Positions 26,164-34,181 of a stretch of DNA of 36,594 bases are shown one piece after another. Under the pieces are notes generated by a model. It saw only the letters and a program-made list of their open reading frames with translations, was not told the DNA's origin and did no database searches. The DNA is taken from NCBI GenBank assembly GCA_945863035.1, contig CAMAZH010000031.1:1-36594 (forward strand), given 5' to 3'. The first letter of the stretch is position 1; each line of letters begins with the position of its first letter. This DNA is from Chitinophaga pinensis. GTDB taxonomy: Bacteria > Bacteroidota > Bacteroidia > Bacteroidales > GCA-2748055. A program made the position numbers and the translations under genes.

Positions 26164-27786
26164 ATGAAAAAGATATTCTGCTTACTATCCCTTGGGTTGT
26201 CTCTGCTCGTTATAACATCATGCGAGGACTATCTGGATAAGGAAGTTGATACCAATTTGACCGAAGATAAGATCTTCACGGATGTTCATTATGCACCCGG
26301 GTTTCTTTACAATATCTACAACGATCTGCTTCCCGGATACAACCGTTACGACGGGGCAATGCTGGCCAGTGGGTGCGATGAGGCAAAAAATTCGTACTCC
26401 GGTTCGCTGGTTCAGATGTTTAACAACGGCGCAGTGAATTCCTCGCTGAACCCCGACGAGGTATGGGATCAGATGTATTCCGGCATCCGCAAGACGAATA
26501 TCTTTTTGGAAAAACTTACCACAACCATTGCCGAGACGAAAAGCATACCTGTAAAGGACCAGCCGCGCATGAAGGGTGAGGCTGTATTTCTTCGCGCCAT
26601 GTTTCATTTCGAACTGATTAAACGTTATGGCAGCATCCCTTATGTTGATGTGTTGCTTAGTTCGGAGAACGCCGCGGATATCGCCCAGCTCGGCTTTGAT
26701 GAGGTAGTTGAAAGGATCGTAAAGGATTGCGACAGCGCAATGGTCTACCTGCCTGAAGCAAATGATGATGCCAACAAAGGTCGGGCCGTTAAGGCTTCGG
26801 CTGCCGCTCTGAAGTCCAGGATCCTGCTGTATGCAGCAAGCCCGCTGAACAACCCTGCCAACAATCTCGAAAAATGGGAAAGGGCGGCTGAAGCGGCATC
26901 AGCACTTTTGGATATGGCCGGTGCTACCATCGGGCTGGAAACGAAATACGAAAAGGTTTTCACTACCGTTTATTCCCGTGAGGTGCTTCTTGCCACTCAG
27001 GCGGTAAATACAAACGATTTTGAAAGGTCAAATTTCCCGGTCAGTTATGGTGGGCTGGGATTCACAAATCCTACACAGAATCTTGTGGATGCCTTCGACA
27101 CCAAGTTGGGCAAACCCATTTGGGATGATGAGGCTTACGATCCGACAAATCCCTATCTTAACCGTGATGAACGTTTTTATTCCGTTATACTAAGCAATCA
27201 AACGATCTTTAAAAGCCGCAAAGTCGAAACTTATATTGGTGGGAAAGACGGCCTTCAATCAGGTCCTACTGCCACCAAAACCGGCTATTACCTGAAGAAA
27301 TTCGTAGATCCCTCAGTGGATCTGGATAAGGGAACCACAGTCAGGAAGCCTTGGATTCTGTTCCGTTTTGCCGAAGCCTATCTGAACTATGCAGAGGCCG
27401 TTAATGAGGCGTCGGGTCCGGTAAAAGAAGTTTATGATGCCGTTTACGAATTGCGGAAAAGAAATTACGTCATTACAAGTCGTGCCCGATATCCGGCAGG
27501 TATGACGCAGGAACAGATGCGCGAGCGACTGAAAAAGGAGCGTCAGGTTGAGCTTGCTTTTGAGGAACATCGCTTCTGGGACCTTCGTCGCTGGAAAGAC
27601 GCTGAAGTTGCACTCAATCAGCCAGCCCTGGGAATGAAAATTTTTTTTAATGCTGCCGACACAACTTTTACATATGAGAAATTCGAAGTCGAAAGTCGAG
27701 TGTTCGATCCCCGGTTCTACTGGTATCCAATCCCCCGAAAAGAAGTGTTGAAAGGATATCTGGAGCAAAACCCTGGTTGGGAATAG
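26164..27786 (+). CDS. SusD/RagB-like surface glycan-binding lipoprotein (pair 2)
   Basis: The 540-residue product has a lipobox at Cys20 followed by EDYLDKEVDTNLTEDKIFTD. SusD marks are GEAVFLRAMFHFELIKRYGSIP, ALKSRILLYAASPLNNP, RFAEAYLNYAEAVNEASG and ERQVELAFEEHRFWDLRRW, and the end is YWYPIPRKEVLKGYLEQNPGW. It is a partner of the SusC that ends 9 bp upstream. The same C-terminal PGW ending occurs in the SusD of pair 1, showing common ancestry. Confidence 0.95.
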   Translation: MKKIFCLLSLGLSLLVITSCEDYLDKEVDTNLTEDKIFTDVHYAPGFLYNIYNDLLPGYNRYDGAMLASGCDEAKNSYSGSLVQMFNNGAVNSSLNPDEVWDQMYSGIRKTNIFLEKLTTTIAETKSIPVKDQPRMKGEAVFLRAMFHFELIKRYGSIPYVDVLLSSENAADIAQLGFDEVVERIVKDCDSAMVYLPEANDDANKGRAVKASAAALKSRILLYAASPLNNPANNLEKWERAAEAASALLDMAGATIGLETKYEKVFTTVYSREVLLATQAVNTNDFERSNFPVSYGGLGFTNPTQNLVDAFDTKLGKPIWDDEAYDPTNPYLNRDERFYSVILSNQTIFKSRKVETYIGGKDGLQSGPTATKTGYYLKKFVDPSVDLDKGTTVRKPWILFRFAEAYLNYAEAVNEASGPVKEVYDAVYELRKRNYVITSRARYPAGMTQEQMRERLKKERQVELAFEEHRFWDLRRWKDAEVALNQPALGMKIFFNAADTTFTYEKFEVESRVFDPRFYWYPIPRKEVLKGYLEQNPGWE

Positions 27787-27844
27787 ACCTGAAAATCAAA
27801 TTTTTAGAAACCTGAAATCCTCCTAGCCCGATACATTCAACAGA

Positions 27845-27862
27845 TTCCCTTTTTTGAGGGAA
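27845..27862. other. Small hairpin in the gap after SusD pair 2
   Basis: TTCCCT (27845-27850) and AGGGAA (27857-27862) pair around a T-rich 6-nt loop, and flanking GA/TC bases extend it past a bulge. No T-run follows on the + strand, so it is not a convincing terminator. It lies 57 bp before the next ATG. Confidence 0.25.
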
Positions 27863-27918
27863 AATCAAGTATTGAAATTTATGGAGGCAGGTTCCAAACG
27901 ATCGTTAAAATAAATTAC

Positions 27919-28368
27919 ATGCATATGAAACTCTTTCTGATACTGATTTTCTGCCCGGTCTTGTTTTTCCAGGCTTGTGAAACAACTGATGACACGCTGA
28001 ACTCTCTTGACCATACCGTTCCCACTATCGAATTTGTTCCCGATACACTTGATGTAGCTGCCGGGGAAAGTCTGACAATAAATGCTGTGGTGAAAGACGA
28101 ATCCGGGATTCAGCGAATCGAATTTTCATATGGCGATTGGAGAATCAATGAGATCGTTGATCTTATTCCCGAATCATACCCGAAGTCATATTCGTTTTCA
28201 ACACAAATCAATGTCCCATCGGAAGCGAAAACGCAGTGGGAAGAAGACAAGTTCTTCAACGACGGGACATCTATAAAAATCGTGCAGCGATATCACAAGC
28301 TTTCTCTGAGTACCTGGGACAAAAACAGAAACCTGAAAAAGGATTATGTATACGTTAAGGTAAACTAG
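27919..28368 (+). CDS. Small lipoprotein with an Ig-like domain
   Basis: The 149-residue product has a lipoprotein signal with Cys20 followed by ETTDD. ATG 27925 is an alternative start two codons later. The body reads as one Ig-like beta-sandwich: TVPTIEFVPDTLDVAAGESLTINAVVKDESGIQRIEF near the start, and LSTWDKNRNLKKDYVYVKV at the end. This resembles small Ig-like lipoproteins (DUF4625 type, by recall) that often accompany SusCD genes and are assumed to bind glycan or support the complex at the surface. It lies 132 bp after SusD pair 2 on the same strand. No catalytic motif is seen. Confidence 0.6.
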   Translation: MHMKLFLILIFCPVLFFQACETTDDTLNSLDHTVPTIEFVPDTLDVAAGESLTINAVVKDESGIQRIEFSYGDWRINEIVDLIPESYPKSYSFSTQINVPSEAKTQWEEDKFFNDGTSIKIVQRYHKLSLSTWDKNRNLKKDYVYVKVN

Positions 28369-28390
28369 CCGCACAAGGCGGATTTTAGCA
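28369..28390 (+). terminator. Weak terminator-like hairpin after the Ig-like lipoprotein gene
   Basis: CCGC (28369-28372) and GCGG (28378-28381) form a short GC stem immediately after the stop codon, followed by ATTTTAG. The stem is only four pairs, so the call is weak. The rest of the gap to 28602 shows no clear promoter. Confidence 0.25.
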
Positions 28391-28602
28391 AGCGATTGTT
28401 TGCGATAAAGGAAAGTTGCCAAAGCTCTTGAACCGCTCATTTTCGATGGGAGGGAGGAGGGAAGATCCGATAGGCACAAAGATTCCACATTTTGTCCGAC
28501 TGCTGGGTTTTTAATTGCGATTTCATAACAGGAGTTGTCTTATTGGATGCAGCACCTTAATACTTGACTTTATTTACACTGTTAATTTTTATTCTATCAG
28601 AT

Positions 28603-31029
28603 ATGAGATTCAAATCCTATTTATCCGCACTGTTGTTCCTTCTTTTGTTTGGTAATGTTGATGCCCAATCGCCTCGCCTTACCATGGATTTTGACGAGCA
28701 ATGGAAATTTTTCCTTGGAGATGTGTATGCAGCCCGGAATCCCGAATTTGACGATGCCGAATGGAGGACACTGAATCTTCCCCACGACTGGAGTATTGAA
28801 CTCCCCTTCGGTTCGAATTACGCCAGTTCCACCGCTTACCTTCCTGCAGGTATTGGCTGGTACAGGAAAAGCTTTGTTTTGCCCGATTCCTATGCCGACA
28901 AAATCGTTAGCATACTGTTCGATGGGGTTTATAATTACAGTGACGTGTGGATAAACGGTCACCATCTGGGTAAGCGACCCTCCGGATACACAAGTTTTTT
29001 TTATGAGCTGACTCCCTATCTGAAACAAGGCGGCGAAAATGTCATTTCGGTCAGGGTTGACCATAGCCTTTATGCCGACTCCCGCTGGTATACGGGCTCT
29101 GGTATCTACAGGCACGTATGGCTGAGTGTTACCGATAAGATTCGCGTGGCTCAATGGGGCAGCTATGTCACAACCCCCTCAGTAACGCCAGAAACCGCCA
29201 AAGTGCGGATTGAGAACACTGTCTTGAACGAATCGGGCAGCATCCGGAATCTTGAACTGCTATCCGTGATTATCGGAAAAGACGGCAAGGAGGCAGGCCG
29301 AAACAGTTCGGTTCAGTCACTGCCTCCGGGGGAGACAACCACACTTCAGGAAATTGCTGTTAAGAAACCGCAATTGTGGGGCGTTGAATCGCCAAACTTA
29401 TACTCTGTTAAAACGACCCTGCGGGTTGATGGTAAAGTTGTTGACGAGGTGTCAACAGTTTTTGGAATACGTACTTTTTCCTTTGATAAGGACAAGGGAT
29501 TTTTCCTTAACGGGGAAAATATGAAGATCAAGGGGGTTTGCATTCATCATGACGGGGGATTGGTTGGCGCTGCGGTACCTGAGAAAATCTGGAAGATCCG
29601 CCTTGAAAAGCTGAAAGCCGTGGGATGCAACGCCATTCGCACAAGTCATAACCCGGTAGCCCCCGAATTGCTCGATCTTTGCGATCAGATGGGGTTTCTG
29701 GTGATGGACGAGGCTTTCGACGAATGGGAATACCCCAAGCGCAAATGGATCGATGGCTGGAACAACAGCATTGCCGGCTTGGACGGATCAAGCCGCTTTT
29801 TCAACGAGTGGAGTGAGAGAGACCTTCAGGATATGATACATCGTGACAAGAACCACCCATCGATTATTCTCTGGAGTATCGGGAACGAAATCGATTATGC
29901 CAACGATCCCTATGCCGATAAGCTCGATGGAAACTACAACATCTCGCGGCCCGATCCGGCCCGCATGGTTACTATTGCCAAAAACCTGGTTGGAATAATC
30001 AAAGCTATTGACACTACCCGCCTGGTTACCATGGCACTTGCCGATGTCCGCAATTCCAATTCTGTTGGCTTGCCCGAAGTCCTCGATGTTGTTGGATACA
30101 ATTATACCGAAAGCCGTTATGCCGAGGATCATAAAGCTTTTCCGGAACGTGTGATTTATGGCAGCGAAAATCCACACAACTACTTTGGCTGGCTGGAAGT
30201 AAAGAACAACGATTATATTTCAGCTCAGTTTCTATGGACGGGCATCGATTATCTTGGAGAAGGCGGGAAATTCCCTGCACGCTCGGCATATTCAGGCTTG
30301 TTGGATCTCACCAATCATGAGAAGCCCATTTATTATTGGCGTCAGTCGATGTGGCTCGATACGCCGATGATTTCGCTGGCAGCACGCAAAAAAAAATCCA
30401 CGGATGATGTTAAGGTTGACCCCATGGGCAAAATGGCGTGGTTTGTGAGCGAGGTTGAGGAAAAACTGCATTGGAACTATTCCGTTGGTGATTCGGTTTT
30501 GGTAGTTGCGTTTTCCAACTGTGCACAGGTTGAATTGTTTGTAAATGGCAAATCCCACGGGAAAAAAATGAAAGAGGAAGCCAACTCATGCTTCTGGTGG
30601 TACGTGCCTTACCAGGCAGGGGAAGTTAAAGCGGTTGGGACCGCAAGTGACAAGAAAAAATACAGTGCTATGCTCCAAACGGTTTCCGAACCTGCTCAAA
30701 TTCAGCTGATCCCTGACACAAGCTTTATAGCCGCCGACGGAAAAGATATCCTTATCGTTGAAGCTGTTTTGAAAGACAAAAACAACAACACCTCCTTTCT
30801 GGCAAAGGATAGAATCGATTTTTCGGTAACCGGACCGGCAAAAATCCTTGGCACGGATAACGGGGATGCAAAATCTATCGACAGCTTTCAACTCCCCTGG
30901 AAAAATGCCTATGCAGGAAGATGTATTGTAATTATTCAGTCGACAAAAGAACAAGGCCCTGTAACGGTTAAGGCCACAGTGGATGGTATTCCTTCCGCCT
31001 CGGTTCAGGTTCAGGCGGTGCTGAAATAA
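28603..31029 (+). CDS. GH2 beta-galactosidase-like enzyme, secreted
   Basis: I place the start at ATG 28603, where MRFKSYLSALLFLLLFGNVDA-QS gives a proper signal peptide; a TTG at 28564 only lengthens the frame. The product is 808 residues. Seen: an N-terminal sugar-binding domain (WRTLNLPHDWSIELPF, GIGWYRKSF, DGVYNYSDVWINGHHLG), an Ig-like domain, a TIM barrel starting MKIKGVCIHHDGG with CNAIRTSHNPVAPELLDLCDQMGFLVMDE, and C-terminal DUF4982/Ig-like domains. The candidate acid/base is Glu429 (SIGNEID) and the candidate nucleophile is Glu522 (YGSENPHN). The N-terminal HDWS and the GSE nucleophile block match Bacteroidota GH2 beta-galactosidases well. It would remove terminal beta-galactose from imported oligosaccharides. 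It is a different GH2 branch from the gene at 1922-4654. No lipobox or T9SS tail is seen, so a periplasmic location is likely. Confidence 0.88.
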   Translation: MRFKSYLSALLFLLLFGNVDAQSPRLTMDFDEQWKFFLGDVYAARNPEFDDAEWRTLNLPHDWSIELPFGSNYASSTAYLPAGIGWYRKSFVLPDSYADKIVSILFDGVYNYSDVWINGHHLGKRPSGYTSFFYELTPYLKQGGENVISVRVDHSLYADSRWYTGSGIYRHVWLSVTDKIRVAQWGSYVTTPSVTPETAKVRIENTVLNESGSIRNLELLSVIIGKDGKEAGRNSSVQSLPPGETTTLQEIAVKKPQLWGVESPNLYSVKTTLRVDGKVVDEVSTVFGIRTFSFDKDKGFFLNGENMKIKGVCIHHDGGLVGAAVPEKIWKIRLEKLKAVGCNAIRTSHNPVAPELLDLCDQMGFLVMDEAFDEWEYPKRKWIDGWNNSIAGLDGSSRFFNEWSERDLQDMIHRDKNHPSIILWSIGNEIDYANDPYADKLDGNYNISRPDPARMVTIAKNLVGIIKAIDTTRLVTMALADVRNSNSVGLPEVLDVVGYNYTESRYAEDHKAFPERVIYGSENPHNYFGWLEVKNNDYISAQFLWTGIDYLGEGGKFPARSAYSGLLDLTNHEKPIYYWRQSMWLDTPMISLAARKKKSTDDVKVDPMGKMAWFVSEVEEKLHWNYSVGDSVLVVAFSNCAQVELFVNGKSHGKKMKEEANSCFWWYVPYQAGEVKAVGTASDKKKYSAMLQTVSEPAQIQLIPDTSFIAADGKDILIVEAVLKDKNNNTSFLAKDRIDFSVTGPAKILGTDNGDAKSIDSFQLPWKNAYAGRCIVIIQSTKEQGPVTVKATVDGIPSASVQVQAVLK

Positions 31030-31099
31030 TTCAGCTTAGTTGTGGAGGTTTTGAAGGAATTGAAGTATTTATTAGATTTGAGGAAAATACTCCTCTATA

Positions 31100-31942
31100 A
31101 TGAAGTTCACTGCCAGGTTTTTTAAGGTGCTTTTTGTGATCCCCTTTTTCCGAAACCGCTATTACGGTTTTTACAAAAGGATATTCAAACCGCGGAACCT
31201 TTTTCAGGGTCAGACTGTAATCTGTGGCTTCGACTCCGGGTTGAAAATAAAGGCCGATCTGGATGAGTGGATACAGCAGCATATTTATTTTCTGGGCAGC
31301 TGGGATGAGAGGGGACTGAAATTTTTAAAGAACCTACTGAAAGAGAACGATGTGTTCTTCGATATCGGAGCGAATATCGGAGCCTACTCCTTAGTGGCAT
31401 CAAAGATTGTGGGACCGGGAGGCAAGGTTCATGCATTTGAGCCCGTATCGGCGGTTTTTGAGCGCCTTGAGTACAATATCGGTTTGAATGGCTTAAACAA
31501 TATTACCGCAAACCAAAATGCGGTTTACCAGACTTCGGAGGTATTGGAATTGTTTGTTTCGGCAAAGCAAAACGCCGGGATGTCGAGCATTTTTCACCAC
31601 GATACAGAAAGCGGGAAGGTTGAAAAAGTTCAGGCTATAAGCATAGATGAGTATGTTGAAAAGGAAAACATCCGAAAAATCGATTTGGTAAAAATCGACA
31701 TCGAGGGTGCTGAGTTTTTTGCCTTGCAGGGGATGAAGAAAAGCCTGAAACGTTTTCGGCCTGTGATTCTAATGGAAGTCAGCGCAGAGGTTCTGAATAA
31801 TACCAATATTCAGGGATCTGAGATTCTTGATACAATGAAAGACTTGAATTATAGCATCCGGAGAATCTTTCCCTGCGGAAATACGGGTGAGATAGGCGGT
31901 TCCAAATCGGAATATACTAATTTTGCTTTCTTCCCGCTTTAA
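31100..31942 (+). CDS. FkbM-family SAM-dependent methyltransferase
   Basis: The 280-residue product has a Rossmann methyltransferase core. Motif I is VFFDIGANIGAYSLVASKI, with HAFEPVSAVFERLEYNI (acidic residue for the SAM ribose), then SSIFHHDTESGKVEKVQAISIDEYVEKENI and DLVKIDIEGAEFFALQGM, the FkbM signature. No signal peptide is seen, so it is cytosolic or membrane-associated through the basic, aromatic N-terminus. FkbM proteins usually methylate hydroxyls of sugars or polyketides. It begins 70 bp after the GH2 stop on the same strand. Its place in a degradation locus is unusual; it may be unrelated to the PUL and belong to surface-glycan synthesis. Its 3' end faces the gntR-type gene across 27 bp. 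Confidence 0.85.
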   Translation: MKFTARFFKVLFVIPFFRNRYYGFYKRIFKPRNLFQGQTVICGFDSGLKIKADLDEWIQQHIYFLGSWDERGLKFLKNLLKENDVFFDIGANIGAYSLVASKIVGPGGKVHAFEPVSAVFERLEYNIGLNGLNNITANQNAVYQTSEVLELFVSAKQNAGMSSIFHHDTESGKVEKVQAISIDEYVEKENIRKIDLVKIDIEGAEFFALQGMKKSLKRFRPVILMEVSAEVLNNTNIQGSEILDTMKDLNYSIRRIFPCGNTGEIGGSKSEYTNFAFFPL

Positions 31943-31969
31943 ATCAGTAGTTTACAGAAAGTATTGTCG

Positions 31970-32992
31970 CTAAAGAGTATTTCTGAGAATAAGTGAAAAT
32001 GGATTGTTTATCATTTCCTTCCTGTTTTCAAGGAGAAGTCTTGCAGCTGTTTCTCCCATTTGCCTGAAATCGGTTGACACCACCGTAATACCATCATTCA
32101 AAACAGATTTCATTGGCGTGTCGTCAAAGGAAATAAGCCCGACATCCTTGCCAGCTTGCAAGTTTCTGTTGTTTACCTCACGGATGGCAAAAATCAGATC
32201 CGAATCTTTGAACAATAATAAAACCTTCCCTTTGGAAATATCTGAATTTTCAAGTCGATGTGTTTCTGTGAAATCAAATCCAATCTCCTTGCAAAATCTT
32301 TTCACTCCTTTTCTGATACCATCCGGAACAAACTGAAAGCCCTCTGAAGAAGTAACAAGGCAAATTGAACCGTACTTCTTGAGTTTTTCAATTCCTGCAC
32401 ATAATGCATCATAGATATCATTCTCAAAATCCTGGACAACAGCAGAATATTTCCCCTTCAGGTTGGGGATTGACTTATCAATCAGCATAAGCCTTTCGGG
32501 GGGTATTGGTTCCACAAGACCTGAAACATCTTCGTTGAAATGTGGCATAATTACATAATGACTGTATTTGCCAAGATTTTCCCGGATTAAGCGGGCAAAG
32601 ACGTCCTCCCTGTAATGATGAAAGTATACATCAACCCGTGCTTCTTCGCCCAGAGAGCGTATAAAGGATTCGTATAAGACTTCTTTATATGCATTTAGCC
32701 GGTCAAAAAGAAGGAAAATATTTAATTCTTTTACCAGCTCTGAAGTACCAATATAGTATCCTTTTCCTTGTCTGGAAACCAGCACTGAACGCATAACCAG
32801 GTTGTTGTATGCCCTCGAAACAGTTCCCGGTGCAAGCGAAAATTCCCGGCAAACTTTGTTAATAGAGGGTAGTTTATCTCCCTGTAAAAGTCTTCCGGTT
32901 TCAACAGATCTTATAATTGCTTTCTCAATTTGCAGGTAAACAGGTTCCTCCGCTTTGTAATTTATCTCAAAAATCTCACCGGGCATCTTCAT
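31970..32992 (-). CDS. GntR-type regulator with LacI/PBP1-like sugar-binding domain
   Basis: The 340-residue product starts with a GntR winged helix-turn-helix (about residues 12-80): VYLQIEKAIIRSVETGRL, LPSINKVCREFSLAPGTVSRAYNNL and LVSRQGKGYYIG. The rest is a periplasmic-binding-protein-like effector domain (about 85-335), with ICLVTSSEGFQFVPDGIRKG and VGLISFDDTPMKSVL, and it ends near the ARLLLEN block seen in LacI-type domains. This GntR DNA-binding plus LacI-like sensor arrangement is known in Bacteroidota sugar regulators such as AraR-type proteins. It is divergent from the sugar transporter, with 88 bp between the starts. It probably represses the transporter-apiosidase-isomerase operon and itself until a free sugar binds. 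Confidence 0.85.
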   Translation of the reverse strand: MKMPGEIFEINYKAEEPVYLQIEKAIIRSVETGRLLQGDKLPSINKVCREFSLAPGTVSRAYNNLVMRSVLVSRQGKGYYIGTSELVKELNIFLLFDRLNAYKEVLYESFIRSLGEEARVDVYFHHYREDVFARLIRENLGKYSHYVIMPHFNEDVSGLVEPIPPERLMLIDKSIPNLKGKYSAVVQDFENDIYDALCAGIEKLKKYGSICLVTSSEGFQFVPDGIRKGVKRFCKEIGFDFTETHRLENSDISKGKVLLLFKDSDLIFAIREVNNRNLQAGKDVGLISFDDTPMKSVLNDGITVVSTDFRQMGETAARLLLENRKEMINNPFSLILRNTL

Positions 32993-33000
32993 AATAAAAT

Positions 33001-33032
33001 TTGGATTTATCAGAAATGATTTAATATATTTG
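33001..33032 (+). promoter_or_regulatory. Candidate -33/-7 promoter for the sugar transporter operon
   Basis: TTG at 33001-33003 and TATATTTG at 33025-33032 are separated by 21 bp. This matches the Bacteroidota primary sigma pattern TTTG...TAnnTTTG. The predicted start of transcription would be near 33038-33040, about 40 bp before the ATG at 33081. Confidence 0.55.
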
Positions 33033-33033
33033 C

Positions 33034-33049
33034 TCTATATAAGTATAGA
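33034..33049. promoter_or_regulatory. Palindromic operator candidate for the GntR-type regulator
   Basis: TCTATA-TAAG-TATAGA is a perfect 6-bp inverted repeat with a 4-bp centre, just downstream of the -7 box of the transporter promoter. It sits between the divergent genes. Binding there would block initiation of the sugar operon. Confidence 0.5.
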
Positions 33050-33073
33050 TAAGTTGAGTTAACACTAATACTG

Positions 33074-33105
33074 CAAAAATATGATTATTATCGGCAATTA
33101 CACAA
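33074..33105 (-). promoter_or_regulatory. Candidate divergent promoter for the GntR-type gene
   Basis: On the minus strand, TATTTTTG (complement of 33074-33081) fits TAnnTTTG, and a TTG (complement of 33103-33105) lies 21 bp upstream. It overlaps the 5' end of the transporter gene and sits about 80 bp from the regulator start. The sequence is AT-rich, so it may be chance. Confidence 0.3.
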
Positions 33106-34094
33106 TCGCTATTCTATTCTTTTTAATGGCAATGATCAGCTGGGGTTCCTGGGCGAATACTCAGAAAATGTCGGAAAAAACCTGGCGTTTTGAATTGTTT
33201 TACTGGGATTTTTCACTGGGCTTGTTGCTTTTTGCAACTCTTTGTGCATTTACGCTAGGGTCATTTGGAACTGAAGGCAGATCCTTTCTTGAAGACATCA
33301 GACAGGCCGATTCCACAAGTATAATTTATGCAATGCTCGGTGGTGCCATCTGGAATCTAGGTACTCTTTTACTGGTTGCTGCGATTGCTGTTGCCGGTTT
33401 ATCAGTGGGATTTCCTATCGGAGGAGGAATTGCCTGGGTACTGGGTATACTGGTAAATTATATGTTGGTAATTCTTGATCGCGGCAAACCTGAGGGGGAT
33501 CCTTTTCTTATGTTCAGTGGCATAGCTTTCATTATTGCAGCAATTGTATTGAGTATGTTTTCATACCGCCGGCTTGCAAAACAAACCAGTAAACCCTCGC
33601 TTAAAGGTATTGTTTTGTCGGTATGTGCAGGTTTGCTTATAGCATTTTTCTATGGCTTTGTGGTAAAGTCTATTGATAATACTTTTGTTAAGGGAGGCAC
33701 TGGAAGCCTGACTCCCTATACAGCTGTTTTCTTCTTTTCGGTTGGAATATTTATAAGCAGCTTCTTTTTCAACCCGATATTTATGCGTTACCCTGTTCAA
33801 GGAAGCAGGGTCAGAATGGCCGAATATTGGAAAGGAAATATAAAGACGCATTTCTCAGGTATTCTTGGTGGTTTTATCTGGATGTTGGGTATGGTTATGA
33901 GCTTTATGGCTGTTGGTGCTGCCGATCCGGCAATCTCCTATGCCCTCAGCAATGCGGCTCCGGTGGTCGCAATCCTTTGGGGAATTTTTGTATGGAAGGA
34001 ATTTAAGGAAGCGCCCGCAGGAACAAACAGGCTTTTACTTCTTATGTTTATTTCGTACCTGATAGGGCTCACTCTCATTACACTTTCTCATTGA
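33081..34094 (+). CDS. GRP/DMT-superfamily sugar permease (GlcU/RhaT-like)
   Basis: The 337-residue product is strongly hydrophobic, with about ten predicted transmembrane helices. Marks include GNYTIAILFFLMAMISWGSWANTQKM at the N-terminus, the WNLGTLLLVAAIAVAGLSVGFPIGGGIAWVLG helices and a repeated second half (SFMAVGAADPAISYALSNAAPVVAILWGIFVWKEF). This is the pattern of the glucose/ribose porter and RhaT branches of the drug/metabolite transporter superfamily, which import monosaccharides by proton symport. It opens an operon-like run with the apiosidase-like gene (87 bp to its chosen start) and the TIM-barrel gene. The imported sugar is inferred to be the one released by the GH140-like enzyme. 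Confidence 0.85.
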   Translation: MIIIGNYTIAILFFLMAMISWGSWANTQKMSEKTWRFELFYWDFSLGLLLFATLCAFTLGSFGTEGRSFLEDIRQADSTSIIYAMLGGAIWNLGTLLLVAAIAVAGLSVGFPIGGGIAWVLGILVNYMLVILDRGKPEGDPFLMFSGIAFIIAAIVLSMFSYRRLAKQTSKPSLKGIVLSVCAGLLIAFFYGFVVKSIDNTFVKGGTGSLTPYTAVFFFSVGIFISSFFFNPIFMRYPVQGSRVRMAEYWKGNIKTHFSGILGGFIWMLGMVMSFMAVGAADPAISYALSNAAPVVAILWGIFVWKEFKEAPAGTNRLLLLMFISYLIGLTLITLSH

Positions 34095-34181
34095 GATTCA
34101 CTCTGATCAATAGTGCCATAATATTAAATAAACTTAAATTATTGGTTCAAAGCATTGGTATCATTTAAAAAAAATCCGCAT

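Noticed and set aside
27845..27862. Hairpin after SusD pair 2 as an intrinsic terminator
   Set aside because: The T-run is in the loop, not after the stem.
28564..28602. Longer start (TTG) for the second GH2 gene
   Set aside because: The ATG at 28603 gives a clean signal peptide; the extra 13 residues add a second hydrophobic stretch with no support.
34155..34181. Longer start (TTG) for the apiosidase-like gene
   Set aside because: The ATG at 34182 begins a typical signal peptide.
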